Shown here piece by piece: positions 32,764 to 41,736 of a DNA stretch of 64,000 nucleotides; position 1 is the stretch's first letter; each line of letters opens with the position of its first letter. The notes beneath the pieces were generated by a model. It ran no database searches. It worked only from the letters and a program-made list of their open reading frames with translations, and was not told the origin of the DNA. The stretch spans positions 1-64,000 of the forward strand of contig CAYZXL010000010.1 in the NCBI GenBank assembly GCA_964482435.1, given 5' to 3'. This DNA comes from CAYZXL01 sp964482435 (GTDB lineage Bacteria > Auribacterota > JABMQX01). A program made the position numbers and the translations under genes.

Positions 32764-33957
32764 CTACTTTTTAGCGCGCGGCGGCTTCTCAAGGGGAAGC
32801 CCTGCTTCCTTTCTCAGGAGTTCGGCTTTGTCGGTCCTTTCCCAGGTGAAGTCTTCTCCGCTTCTGCCAAAATGGCCGAAGCAAGCTGTTTGCTTGTAGA
32901 TGGGTCTGTGGAGGTGAAGGTGTTTGATCATTCCATCGGGGGTGAGGTCGAAGTGCAGCTTGATTAGCTCTTCGATCTGCGAGTCGGGGATTCTGCCAGT
33001 GCCGAAGGTATCCACAGATATGGCGAGGGGCTGGGCGACGCCGATGGCATAACATATCTGCACCTCGCATTCGTCAGCGATTCCGGCAGCGACGATGTTT
33101 TTGGCGACATAGCGGACGGCATAACTGGCGCTGCGGTCAACTTTGGTGGGGTCCTTTCCGGAGAAGCAGCCTCCGCCGTGATGGCATCTACCGCCGTAGG
33201 TATCCACAATGATCTTGCGGCCGGTGACTCCGGAATCGCCGCGTGGGCCACCAATCACGAATCGGCCAGTTGGGTTGATGTGATAGACGGTATCGGAATC
33301 GAGCATGTCGGAGGGAATCACAACCTTGACGAGCTTCTCTATGAGGTCTTTCTGAAGCCGGGAGTGCGAGACGGACTCGGCGTGCTGAGCAGAGACAACA
33401 ACGGTATGGACGCGAACCGGGGTTCTGCCATCGTATTCGACGGTGACCTGGCATTTGCCGTCTGGTCGGAGGTACGGGAGGATTTTCTTTTTTCTGAGCT
33501 CGGCGAGCTTCTGCATGAGCTTATGAGCGAGCATTATTGGAAGCGGCATGAGCTCGGGAGTCTCGCGGCAGGCGTATCCGAACATGATTCCCTGGTCGCC
33601 GGCACCTCTCTCTTTGTGCAGTCCGGTTCCCAACACGCCTTGAGCGATGTCCGGCGACTGTTCGCCGATGCAGTTAATCACGGCGCAGTTCGCGTAGTCA
33701 AAGCCGAGGCTGGGGTCATCGTATCCAACTTCTTTGACAGTCTGGCGGACGACCTCCCCCAGGTCCACGTAGGTTCGCGTTGTGATTTCTCCGGCGATGA
33801 CTACCAGGCCGGTAGTGACGAGCGTCTCGCAAGCGACTCTTGCAACGGAGTCTTTTGCGAGAATGGCGTCCAGGACAGCGTCCGAAATCTGGTCTGCGAT
33901 TTTGTCCGGATGCCCGACTGCTACCGACTCCGAGGTGAACAAGGTTCTTTGGCCCAT
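32764..33957 (-). CDS. metK: S-adenosylmethionine synthetase
   Basis: MetK makes S-adenosylmethionine from methionine and ATP. It has 397 residues. Visible signatures are TSESVAVGHPDKIADQISDAVLDA, GDQGIMFGYACRETPELMPLPI, HINPTGRFVIGGPRGDSGVTGRKIIVDTYGG, and the P-loop-like GGGCFSGKDPTKVDRSASY, where the usual Ala is Cys. GGAAGGAG precedes the ATG at 33957. It is followed by ahcY on the same strand. No SAM riboswitch was recognised in the 130 bases upstream. Confidence 0.97.
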   Translation of the reverse strand: MGQRTLFTSESVAVGHPDKIADQISDAVLDAILAKDSVARVACETLVTTGLVVIAGEITTRTYVDLGEVVRQTVKEVGYDDPSLGFDYANCAVINCIGEQSPDIAQGVLGTGLHKERGAGDQGIMFGYACRETPELMPLPIMLAHKLMQKLAELRKKKILPYLRPDGKCQVTVEYDGRTPVRVHTVVVSAQHAESVSHSRLQKDLIEKLVKVVIPSDMLDSDTVYHINPTGRFVIGGPRGDSGVTGRKIIVDTYGGRCHHGGGCFSGKDPTKVDRSASYAVRYVAKNIVAAGIADECEVQICYAIGVAQPLAISVDTFGTGRIPDSQIEELIKLHFDLTPDGMIKHLHLHRPIYKQTACFGHFGRSGEDFTWERTDKAELLRKEAGLPLEKPPRAKK

Positions 33958-34087
33958 TCCTTCAATTCTCCTTCCAGACGCTGTTGATGATGTTGACGAG
34001 CGCAGCTGCGTTCTCCGGCCCCTCAACTGGAGCACTCGGTATAGGCTCCCTCATCGCTGCCGGTCGCGCCGGGGCTTGCTCGTAGTG

Positions 34088-34834
34088 TCAAGCATGCGGG
34101 CGGCTCGCGCTGAACCGCCGGTCGGCTTCACGGTAGGTTTCCTCGTTTCCGATGTCGTACCAGGTTCCGCGGACGATTTTCCCATAGACGGGGATTTGCT
34201 TGTGAAGCCACTGGATATAGTAGCCCGGGGCGTCGCGCTTGCCACCTTCTGCAAAATACTTTTTCAATAAGGGAAGCGAGGACTTCTCGAAGAGATATAT
34301 GCATATAGCTGCCAGGTCCGACCTGGGGTTTTCCGGTTTCTCCTCGAAGAAGACGATCCTGCCGTCTGCATCAAGTTCGACATTGCTGAGCCGTTTTACG
34401 GACTCTAAGTTGCCACAAGGGTAAAGGGCGACGGACGTACCTTTTTCTTCAAAGAACGACACGAAGTCCCTGAGACCGAAATCGAAGAGATTATCACCTC
34501 CCACGACGAGGAAGTCATCAGAAATCTTCTCTTTCTCGACGACGAAGTTGATGTCTGCGACGGCGCCGAGCCTGTTGTCGTCGCAGGTGCTGCCATCGTT
34601 GACGAGCTTCAGGGGCTTGGAGGTGGGGGCGCGTTTGGCCCACTTGCGAAAATCGTCGAAGAACCTCTGGTTGACTACGACAAATATATGGTCAACCTGT
34701 GAAATCTCGTCAATCTTCTCGACGACGTAGTCAATCATCGGGCGACCGCCGACGAGCAAAAGGGGCTTGGCGTTGTTCAAGGTAAGGGGGCGCATGCGAA
34801 CGGCATATCCTGCACCCAGAACCAGGGCCTTCAT
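34088..34834 (-). CDS. Sugar-1-phosphate nucleotidyltransferase
   Basis: This cytoplasmic enzyme of 248 residues belongs to the NTP_transferase family (RmlA/GlmU-like). The N-terminus MKALVLGAGYAVRMRPLT carries the GxGxR nucleotide motif, NNAKPLLLVGGRPMIDY follows, and VVGGDNLFDFG marks the metal-binding acidic region. VFFEEKPENP and WYDIGNEETYREADRR at the end match the family. It should activate a hexose or related sugar phosphate. The next gene upstream is ptsI, 42 bases away on the same strand. The sugar is not predictable. Confidence 0.87.
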   Translation of the reverse strand: MKALVLGAGYAVRMRPLTLNNAKPLLLVGGRPMIDYVVEKIDEISQVDHIFVVVNQRFFDDFRKWAKRAPTSKPLKLVNDGSTCDDNRLGAVADINFVVEKEKISDDFLVVGGDNLFDFGLRDFVSFFEEKGTSVALYPCGNLESVKRLSNVELDADGRIVFFEEKPENPRSDLAAICIYLFEKSSLPLLKKYFAEGGKRDAPGYYIQWLHKQIPVYGKIVRGTWYDIGNEETYREADRRFSASRPHA

Positions 34835-34876
34835 GTTGCCTTCTCCAAAGGAATTCTCGCCAGAAGTTCCGTCATT

Positions 34877-36631
34877 TCACGCACGGTCCAGCTCCGGAAC
34901 AAGTGCTGCTAACGTCTCGCGGGCGCGCGACTCGATCTCGCCAGCAGTGACATAACCCATGATTTCCTCGACGAACTGCGTTGCCTCCCGGTGGGAGATG
35001 CGTCGGATGACGTCTTTGATCTTTGGGACGACCGCGGGGCTAACGCTGATCTCATCCAGGCCCATTCCGAGGAGGATGAGGCACATGGCAGGGTCGGCGG
35101 CCATTTCTCCGCAGATTCCCACCCAGATGCGATTCTTATGTCCTTCGTCCACTATTCTTTTCATGAGACGGAGCACCGCGGGATGACACGGTTGGTAGAG
35201 GTGAGCAATCTTGTCGTTGACCCTCTCGACGGCGAGGGTGTACTGGATGAGGTCATTCGTGCCGATGCTGAAGAAATCAACCTCCCTGGCCAGGATGTCC
35301 ACGGTCAGGGCGGCGGAAGGGACTTCAATCATGGCGCCGACCTCAAAATTCTCTGCGTGGGGAATTCCCTCCCTGGCGAGCTGTTCCGTGGCTTCCTGGA
35401 GGATGGCATTGGCTTTGATGACTTCCTCAACGCTGGAGATCATCGGGTACATCAATTTGAGCTGGCCGAAAACTCCAGCTCGGAGAATCGCGCGAAGCTG
35501 CACCTCGAAAATCTCCTTCTGCTCGAGGGAGAAGCGAATCGCGCGGCAGCCGAGAAACGGATTAAACTCAAACGGGATGTTCAAGTGGGTGATAAATTTA
35601 TCCCCGCCCAGGTCCATGGTTCGGATGATTACCGGGTTGGGCCTGACGGCCTCCAAAACCGCTTTGTAGGCCTCGAATTGCTCTTCTTCGGAGGGAAGGT
35701 CGGAGCGGCTGATGTAAAGGAACTCGGTTCTGTAAAGGCCGATTCCCTCGGCGCCGCTCTCGACGACGGACGGCAGCTCCGATGGCAGTTCGATATTGGC
35801 GGAAAGGGTGATCTTGCGACTGTCCGTTGTGACAGCCGGAAGAGTTCTGAGGCCGGCGAGCCCTTCCCTGTAAGCTTCGATTCTTCGGCTCTGGGCACGG
35901 CCTCGCTTGCGGGTGTCAGGGGTGGGATTGATGACGACGGTTCCCTGGCCGCCGTCAATGATGACGGTATCGCCTTCCCGGACGGCGGCGAGGATTTGAT
36001 GGAGGCCGACGACCGCCGGAATCCCGAGGGCCTTTGCCATTATCGCCGTATGGGAACTGCGTCCCCCGGCGTCGGTAGCGAAGCCGAGGACTCTTCCTTT
36101 CTCCATTCTCGCGGTGTCCGAGGGGGAGATGTCGTGGGCAATGACGACGGATGGAGCGGAGACCTGGCAAACGTCCATGCGCTCGCGCCCACCGAGGTTG
36201 TCGAGGACGCGTGTCATGACGTCGCGGATGTCGGTCTGCCTCTCGGCGAGGAGCTCGTTGCCGGAGCCGTAGAGGACGTGGAGGTAGCGGTTGAGGGTTT
36301 GGTGGAAGGCAACCTCCACGTTGGTCTTTTTGGAGATGAGGGTATTGCGAACATCCTCCTTGATTTGCTCGTCGTCAAAGATGGCGAGTTGGGCATCGAG
36401 GATGCCAGCGTAGTCCATTCCGACGCGGCTGACGACCTGGTCGCGGAGAGCTTGAATTTGCCGTCTGGATTCAGCGAGAGCTTCCAGAAAGCGAGAATAC
36501 TCCTGGTCAACCTCCTCGTCGGAGATTCCCCGGACGGGGAGGCGATAGCCCTCCGGTTCACGAAGGAGAAAGATGGGACCGATGGCGATTCCGGGTGAAA
36601 CGCCTATGCCTTTGAGAACTTTCTCCTCCAC
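34877..36631 (-). CDS. ptsI: Phosphoenolpyruvate-protein phosphotransferase (Enzyme I)
   Basis: EI takes phosphate from PEP and passes it to HPr. It has 584 residues, close to the usual length. The phospho-histidine motif is GGRSSHTAIMA (H194). PEP-binding signatures follow: ADLPSEEEQFEAYKAV, MDLGGDKFITHL, NPFLGCRAIRFSL, MIEVPSAALTVDILA, FFSIGTNDLIQYTLAVER and GICGEMAADP. The GTG at 36631 begins four bases after the HPr stop, and no other start is well placed. It is co-transcribed with the HPr gene. No EIIA, EIIB or EIIC genes are in the window. Confidence 0.93.
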   Translation of the reverse strand: MEEKVLKGIGVSPGIAIGPIFLLREPEGYRLPVRGISDEEVDQEYSRFLEALAESRRQIQALRDQVVSRVGMDYAGILDAQLAIFDDEQIKEDVRNTLISKKTNVEVAFHQTLNRYLHVLYGSGNELLAERQTDIRDVMTRVLDNLGGRERMDVCQVSAPSVVIAHDISPSDTARMEKGRVLGFATDAGGRSSHTAIMAKALGIPAVVGLHQILAAVREGDTVIIDGGQGTVVINPTPDTRKRGRAQSRRIEAYREGLAGLRTLPAVTTDSRKITLSANIELPSELPSVVESGAEGIGLYRTEFLYISRSDLPSEEEQFEAYKAVLEAVRPNPVIIRTMDLGGDKFITHLNIPFEFNPFLGCRAIRFSLEQKEIFEVQLRAILRAGVFGQLKLMYPMISSVEEVIKANAILQEATEQLAREGIPHAENFEVGAMIEVPSAALTVDILAREVDFFSIGTNDLIQYTLAVERVNDKIAHLYQPCHPAVLRLMKRIVDEGHKNRIWVGICGEMAADPAMCLILLGMGLDEISVSPAVVPKIKDVIRRISHREATQFVEEIMGYVTAGEIESRARETLAALVPELDRA

Positions 36632-36635
36632 GTGA

Positions 36636-36932
36636 CTAATCTTCCTCCCCAAACTTGTTCTCAATCAACTTGCCGATGGCTTCGATGGCCTCGCGGGCAT
36701 CAGGCCCGACGGCGATGACCCTCAGAATCGTTCCCTTTGCCGCGGCGAGAGTGATTATTCCCATGATGCTCTTTCCGTTGACTTCTTCGGAATCCTTCCT
36801 GATAGAGATTTCGGACTCGAATTTGTTCGTAAGCTCGGCGAGCATGCGTGCCGGACGGAGATGGATGCCCAAGGTGTTGACGATTTCAAATTTCCCTTCT
36901 GCCCTGTTTGTATCAATAGTCTGCTTGCTCAT
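36636..36932 (-). CDS. ptsH: HPr phosphocarrier protein
   Basis: This 98-residue phosphocarrier has the EI-phosphorylated histidine at H24 in TLGIHLRPARML and the regulatory serine at S55 in VNGKSIMGII. Both sites are conserved, so it can be a substrate of both Enzyme I and HPr kinase. The N-terminal extension of about 12 residues is slightly longer than usual. It lies between hprK (69 bases upstream) and ptsI (4 bases downstream). With no sugar permease nearby, a regulatory role is more likely than transport (inference). Confidence 0.95.
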   Translation of the reverse strand: MSKQTIDTNRAEGKFEIVNTLGIHLRPARMLAELTNKFESEISIRKDSEEVNGKSIMGIITLAAAKGTILRVIAVGPDAREAIEAIGKLIENKFGEED

Positions 36933-37001
36933 GTTACAGGAAAAACGCTCCCTGCCCGAGTCCTTCGCAGCCGAACGAAACGGAAATGTTTTGAAGGACG
37001 G

Positions 37002-37934
37002 CTACCGAGGTCTCATCGCTTTGACGAGTTCCTCGTTGAGTGCGCGGGCGGGGTTGAACCCAGCGGATTTCAGCCTGTGGTTGAGGGCAGCCGTCTCGAG
37101 CATCAACACCATGTCTCTTCCAGAACGGACAGGAATGGTGAGGTGAGGCACTGCCTTGCCGAGGATCCGGATGGCATCTTCTTCCACCCCCAGTCTCTCA
37201 TAGTCTTTCCCGGGCGCCCAGCTTTCCAGCGTCACAGCGAGGTCAATCTGGCTCTCTTCGCGGAAGCAGACCGCCCCGAAGAGCTTTTGCACGTTGATGA
37301 TGCCCAGCCCGCGAATCTCCATGTGGTGTCGGGTAAGCTCGCTGCCGCTTCCGACGAGATACTTGCCCTCCCGGAGCTTTATCCGGACAACGTCGTCCGT
37401 GATCAAGCGGTGCCCTCTGGCGACTAAACCCAGGGCTGTCTCGCTCTTGCCCACTCCGCTCTTTCCTTCGATGAAGACGCCAACGCCGAATACCTCGACA
37501 AGATTTCCTTTGAGGGAGACGGTCGGGGCAAAAAGGTCGTCGAGAAAGACAGTCACACGGTCAATGAGGTCCACCGTTATCCTCGGTGACTTGAAGACAG
37601 GTACCTTGAAGCGGTCGGCTTCCTCCAGAAGTTCCTCTGGAACGCGGTATCGGCGAGCGACTATGAAACACGGGACGTCTCTACGCAGGATTTCTGTGAG
37701 GCGCGGCCGGATTACATCGGGCGGCAAGCTGCGCAGGTAAGTAATCTCGACCTTCCCGAGAATCTGTACCCGCCGCCACGGGAAGAAATCGAAGTAGCCC
37801 GCAAGGGCCAGACCCGGGCGGTTGATCTCGGGCCACTTTATCATCCGGTTGAGACCATCCTTCCCGGCGACGAGCGCCAACTGAAGCTCGTCTTTCATCC
37901 TATCGTAGAACTCCGCTATGGATATTCCTTTCAT
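37002..37934 (-). CDS. hprK: HPr kinase/phosphorylase
   Basis: HprK phosphorylates and dephosphorylates the regulatory serine of HPr. It has 310 residues, the normal size. The N-terminal domain is followed by the Walker A loop EGKSGVGKSETALGL (residues 157-164) and the family signature SELTRHHMEIRGLGIINVQKLFG. FREESQIDLAVTLE comes next. The start at 37934 gives the expected N-terminus. It is the first gene of the hprK-ptsH-ptsI group. Confidence 0.96.
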   Translation of the reverse strand: MKGISIAEFYDRMKDELQLALVAGKDGLNRMIKWPEINRPGLALAGYFDFFPWRRVQILGKVEITYLRSLPPDVIRPRLTEILRRDVPCFIVARRYRVPEELLEEADRFKVPVFKSPRITVDLIDRVTVFLDDLFAPTVSLKGNLVEVFGVGVFIEGKSGVGKSETALGLVARGHRLITDDVVRIKLREGKYLVGSGSELTRHHMEIRGLGIINVQKLFGAVCFREESQIDLAVTLESWAPGKDYERLGVEEDAIRILGKAVPHLTIPVRSGRDMVLMLETAALNHRLKSAGFNPARALNEELVKAMRPR

Positions 37935-38362
37935 TTGTGAATGTCCCTGCTAAGGGGTGCCACGGGCTTGGCGAAGCCGGGCGAATCGTGCTCTCGCACC
38001 ACCTTACTGCGTGATGCTCGCCGACCGTGAGGGAAGCAGGCCAACCGCCTCACAAGTACGTGGGGACACAATCCCCCGTGACGGCAGCTATGTCGAATCG
38101 TGCTGGCCCTCCATCGGGAACAACCTTAGCCCTCTTCGAGAGGCGATTAGGCCTGCCCCCTCTTCCCTCAATTTGCGAGAAACCAAACTTTTGTAGCAAA
38201 AAAGAGGGTCAGGAGTCAACGGGGTTTTGACGCCTTGGCTTGTCGAACGGGTGCGAACGGTTTGCGGCAGTGGAACGCCACTCAGAGGATTCGAGCCGGG
38301 CTTTGCCGAGCGAAGAGGTGTTCCGGGAGAGAGACATCGCGCGGCGGCAAGCGGGCAATGCT
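37935..38362. other. Intergenic region upstream of hprK
   Basis: About 430 bases without a recognisable gene. A hairpin GGGGA-cacaa-TCCCC is at about 38064. On the minus strand TTGACT-18-TACAAA (38190-38219) is a candidate promoter, about 260 bases before hprK. Confidence 0.4.
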
Positions 38363-38845
38363 TCAGGGCTCGCGCTCGCCTTTTTCGCCGGGTGCGGAAG
38401 GAGGGACGGCGCTCCTGAGCTGCTCGGCGAGCTTTTCGACTTTTGAGTTGAGGGCCTGGAGGGTGTTTACGACCTGAAGGTTAAAGTCGCGCTGTTGGGT
38501 GAACATGCGGAAGGTGTAGAACTTCAGAAGAAACCAGATAGCCTTCTTGAGCCAGACGGCGGGCCGGCCCAACAGGCCGCCTTTGGAGGGAATCTCGAAG
38601 TCGCCAATGTCTATTTCCCAGGTCTTGCGGAGGGTCCGGAGGTGGTATCGAAGGAATTCTTCTTCGCTTCTCGCCTGGGAGACCTCGAGCTTTGTGATGC
38701 CGACGAGGTTGTATTTGTCATAGACGCCGGCGGCCTTTTTCTTTTCGACCCGCTCCTTGACGGCGTGGACGATCTCTCGAACATCAATCTTGTCGAGATT
38801 TATCGAGAAGACATCATCACTCGAGGTTGTCTTTTCCTGAGACAT
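38363..38845 (-). CDS. Unknown protein resembling N-terminal extensions of glycan methyltransferases
   Basis: This 160-residue protein has no catalytic domain I can name. It begins FSINLDKIDVREIVHAVKERVEKKKAAGVYD. A LRYHLRTLRKTWEIDIGDF stretch follows, and then a moderately hydrophobic helix preceded by a basic patch (LGRPAVWLKKAIWFLLKFYTF). It ends in a helix LQVVNTLQALNSKVEKLAEQL. This pattern resembles N-terminal regions seen before methyltransferase or glycosyltransferase domains in cell-surface loci. I cannot confirm that without a search. The start at 38845 is one of two possibilities. Confidence 0.6.
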   Translation of the reverse strand: MSQEKTTSSDDVFSINLDKIDVREIVHAVKERVEKKKAAGVYDKYNLVGITKLEVSQARSEEEFLRYHLRTLRKTWEIDIGDFEIPSKGGLLGRPAVWLKKAIWFLLKFYTFRMFTQQRDFNLQVVNTLQALNSKVEKLAEQLRSAVPPSAPGEKGEREP

Positions 38846-39073
38846 AGAGGCGTCCACAATGGCGGTTTAACCGGGATTTCCGCAGCGACCAAACTTCGGC
38901 GGTCTTCGTCGCTGGTCTCCTCCTTGTGCGAATGGCGCGGCTCGACGTGCGTGAACCCGCGCGCGATTCCCGAGACGGTTGTCATCTTATTCCCGAACGA
39001 CCTTTCGCTCAAGAGGAATGTTTGCGGCTCAGTCCGGCTACGTGGCTGGCTGTAGTCCGCGGTGGGTTCCAAA

Positions 39074-39925
39074 TCAGGCGTCCGCCTTCTTTCGCTTGAG
39101 GAGTTCCCGATAAACGTCCTGCTTCCTGATTCCTTTCTCGGCCGCGATGAGCTTCACGGCTTCGGAAGTCGAAATGCCCAACTGTTCAGCGAGGGACTGG
39201 ACTCGTTCTTCGACGTTTTCCGGTGGGGCTGGCGGTTTTTCGCTGGCACCCTCGACGATGAGGACTATCTCACCCTTTACTGGTTTCTCCTGAAAGGCGG
39301 TTACAGCCTCCGACAAAGAAGTCCTGATAATTTCCTCGTGAATCTTCGTCAGCTCCCTGGCAATCTCGATTTTTCGCTCGCCGAAAGGCGCGAGCATGTC
39401 AGCAAGGGATTCGCGAAGCCGGTTGGCTGTCTCAAAAAAGACCATGGTCCGAGGCTCATCCTTGAGCGCGATGAATCTCTTTTTTCGCGCAACGGAGCGC
39501 GAAGGGATGAAGCCAGAGAAGACGAACTCGTCTCTGGGAAGGCACGAGATGGATAAGGCGGCAGTCATGGCGGAGGGACCCGGGACCACCTCAACCCTGA
39601 CGCCGTTTTCCACAGCCGCCTGGACGAGCCTTTCGCCGGGGTCGGACAGAGCGGGTGTCCCAGCGTTGGTGACGAGGGCGACGGATTTTCCCTGGCGAAA
39701 GACTTCGAGCAATTCTGCGGTTCGTCTGGCTTCGTTGAATTTGTGGTAGCTGATGAGCCGTGCCCCTGATATGCCGTGCCTGTCGAGGAGGATTTTCGTC
39801 TTGCGGGTGTCTTCGCAGGCGATTACGTCGGCCTCCTTGAGGGTCCTGAGAGCCCGGAGTGAAATGTCTTCGAGGTTTCCGATTGGCGTGCCGACCACGA
39901 AGAGGATGGGCTTTGGAAGGCTCAC
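39074..39925 (-). CDS. rsmI: 16S rRNA (cytidine-1402-2'-O)-methyltransferase
   Basis: RsmI methylates the ribose of C1402 in 16S rRNA using SAM. The 283 residues show the tetrapyrrole-methylase fold: LFVVGTPIGNLEDISLRAL, IACEDTRKTKILL, YHKFNEARR, ALVTNAGTPALSDPGERLV, VVPGPSAMTAAL and FFETANRLRESL. These are family hallmarks. AAGGAG lies five bases before the GTG at 39925. The start overlaps the stop of the upstream M48 protease gene by four bases (GTGA), so the two are translationally coupled. Confidence 0.96.
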   Translation of the reverse strand: MSLPKPILFVVGTPIGNLEDISLRALRTLKEADVIACEDTRKTKILLDRHGISGARLISYHKFNEARRTAELLEVFRQGKSVALVTNAGTPALSDPGERLVQAAVENGVRVEVVPGPSAMTAALSISCLPRDEFVFSGFIPSRSVARKKRFIALKDEPRTMVFFETANRLRESLADMLAPFGERKIEIARELTKIHEEIIRTSLSEAVTAFQEKPVKGEIVLIVEGASEKPPAPPENVEERVQSLAEQLGISTSEAVKLIAAEKGIRKQDVYRELLKRKKADA

Positions 39926-41067
39926 GTCGGCTCCTTTTTCTCGCCGAATGCTTTTGCTATTTCGATTCTTTCCCGCAGCGCTGGCGACCGGGAGATGAAG
40001 CGTACAATGCGGGGCGGGTCGGGGTCAATGAGGTTGATTTCGGCGAGTTTCTCGAGAGCGGTGGCGAAAGCCTCGGGCGTGCTGCTGAGCTTAAGAGCAA
40101 AAAGGTCGGCCCCTCTTTCCATTCGGCGGGAGATTGCGGCCAATACGGGAGAAGCGACGACGGCAAAGAGCACCAGGAAGAAGACCAAGATGGGAAAGGC
40201 CGCGAGGTCGGCAGGTTCTCTGATGCTAAGCCGCGGGAAGAACGGCGAGGCGAAAATCAGCCCGAAATGGGCGACGAGCAGAGCGGTCGCGATGGTGACA
40301 AAGTTGAGGAAAGAAGCAAGCAAGGGATGAGAGTGGCGGTCGTGGCCAAGCTCGTGAGCGGCGATGGTTTCGACTTCCCCTTCGGAAAATGCGTCGAGGA
40401 GGGTGTCGGTGAAAAAGATTGCCCTCTCTCTGCCCAGTCCGCCAACCATTGCGTTGGCAGCGGGCGTCTCGCGGCTGACTTTCATCTGGAGGAAGCTCTG
40501 GATTTGGGAGCCGGCGTTCCGGGCAAGGGTCCTGAGCTTTTCGGTGAGGGACGGATTAGCGACAGGGGCGAGCGGGTGGCGAAGGGAGACAAGACGGTGC
40601 AGAAGGAAGCGGCGAAGGAAGAGGTCAGCGCCTAATGAGATTAGACCCGTGGCGAGCCACCACCATTTCCCTACCCCGAAGAGGGAGGCATAGACGACGT
40701 AGAAAAACCCGATGCCGAAGACCAACCCGACGGCGGATTCGACGACGAGGTGCCGGAGCCACGCCGCGGGACCCTCGCGCGAAAGGCCATACCTCTTTTC
40801 TACTCGCCACTCGAGCCAGTCCACGGGCAAACAGACGGCGATGTAGCTGCACAGCAGCACTGCCAGGTAAACAGGGGCAGAGACGAAAATGCTTGTGGAG
40901 AGCTTTTTCTCAAGGAACGAACGGCAATGCGCGGAGAGGCCAGAGAAGAGCATCAGCCCGGACCATCCGAGAAGGATAAACAGGCGAAGAAAACTGAGAC
41001 ACAAAGACGCCCGTGCGCGGGATTTCGCCCTTTCCTGCCAAATGGTTTCGGCTCGTTGCGCGGGCAC
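39922..41067 (-). CDS. M48-family integral-membrane metalloprotease (HtpX/Ste24-like)
   Basis: This is a 381-residue inner-membrane zinc protease. The catalytic motif is AAHELGHDRHSHP (H238, E239, H242), and the third ligand is the glutamate of RRMERGADLFAL. About five hydrophobic segments surround the active site, in the order seen in Ste24/CAAX-type peptidases. The N-terminal third also resembles Ste24 (VDWLEWRVEKRYGLS). The start GTG at 41067 is 39 bases after the V-ATPase D stop, so it may be read through from that operon. Its substrates are unknown; quality control of membrane proteins is the usual role. Confidence 0.9.
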   Translation of the reverse strand: MPAQRAETIWQERAKSRARASLCLSFLRLFILLGWSGLMLFSGLSAHCRSFLEKKLSTSIFVSAPVYLAVLLCSYIAVCLPVDWLEWRVEKRYGLSREGPAAWLRHLVVESAVGLVFGIGFFYVVYASLFGVGKWWWLATGLISLGADLFLRRFLLHRLVSLRHPLAPVANPSLTEKLRTLARNAGSQIQSFLQMKVSRETPAANAMVGGLGRERAIFFTDTLLDAFSEGEVETIAAHELGHDRHSHPLLASFLNFVTIATALLVAHFGLIFASPFFPRLSIREPADLAAFPILVFFLVLFAVVASPVLAAISRRMERGADLFALKLSSTPEAFATALEKLAEINLIDPDPPRIVRFISRSPALRERIEIAKAFGEKKEPT

Positions 41068-41106
41068 GTGTCCCCCTCCCCTGCTCGACGGGCGCCGGAG
41101 AGGCGC

Positions 41107-41736
41107 TCACCTGGCTTCCGCCTGGAAGACGACTTGTTTGATTCGCATGAGGCGGCTGATGTTAGCGCGCTCAAGCTCCGCAAGCTTCATCTCGATATAC
41201 TTAACAGTCTCGGAGATGTTCGGGATAAACACGAATTCAAGAGCGTTCACCCGGCGGCGGGTTCTTTCAATTTCCTCGGAAAGAATGACGATTGTCTTCT
41301 CGACGTTGACAAGCTCAATCATGAGAGGAAGCGTCTCGACGAGAATCTTGAGGGAGGCGTCCAGGTCGGACGGCGTATGGGCGAGACCGTAGGTGAATGG
41401 ATTGGGCTGGGTCTCAAGCTCAAGACGGGGAATGCGGACGTTCAGGAGGCGGCTGACGTGTGCCTTGAGTTTCAATTGCCCTGCCGGGTAGGACAGCGCG
41501 GGGGTGAGGAATTTCTCGGAGACGACGGCTCGGCACAGGTCGAATTTCCAGAGAGCTTCGTGGACTTTGTCCTGAACCACTCTTCTCAGATCCCTGGCGC
41601 GCCCGACGAACTGGAGGAAGTTCCTCATCAACTGCTCCTGTTTATCCTGGAGGAGCTTGTGGCCTCGTCGAGCAAGGGCCAGCCTTTTCTTGAGCTTGAG
41701 CAGCTCCATGCGATTGGGATTGACGTCGAGCCTCAT
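41107..41736 (-). CDS. atpD: V-type ATPase subunit D (central stalk)
   Basis: This 209-residue subunit forms the central rotor shaft that couples ATP hydrolysis or synthesis in A3B3 to the membrane ring. It is a long coiled coil with the family start DVNPNRMELLKLKKRLALARRGHKLLQDKQ and the late helix RRRVNALEFVFIPNISETVKYIEMKL. Its ATG overlaps the B-subunit stop by four bases. It is the last ATPase gene of the operon. Confidence 0.95.
   Translation of the reverse strand: MRLDVNPNRMELLKLKKRLALARRGHKLLQDKQEQLMRNFLQFVGRARDLRRVVQDKVHEALWKFDLCRAVVSEKFLTPALSYPAGQLKLKAHVSRLLNVRIPRLELETQPNPFTYGLAHTPSDLDASLKILVETLPLMIELVNVEKTIVILSEEIERTRRRVNALEFVFIPNISETVKYIEMKLAELERANISRLMRIKQVVFQAEAR

Noticed and set aside
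33958..34087. SAM riboswitch before metK
   Set aside because: The 130-base stretch lacks the conserved core of the SAM riboswitch classes I know.
34991..36598. A 535-codon open frame on the plus strand
   Set aside because: It is antisense to ptsI, whose motifs are complete.
38034..38060. GGGAAGCAGGCC stretch recalling SRP RNA
   Set aside because: The conserved tetraloop context and flanking pairing of SRP RNA are missing.
38270..38310. GGATTCGAGCC stretch recalling a tRNA T-loop
   Set aside because: No 5-bp T-stem or acceptor stem can be formed around it.
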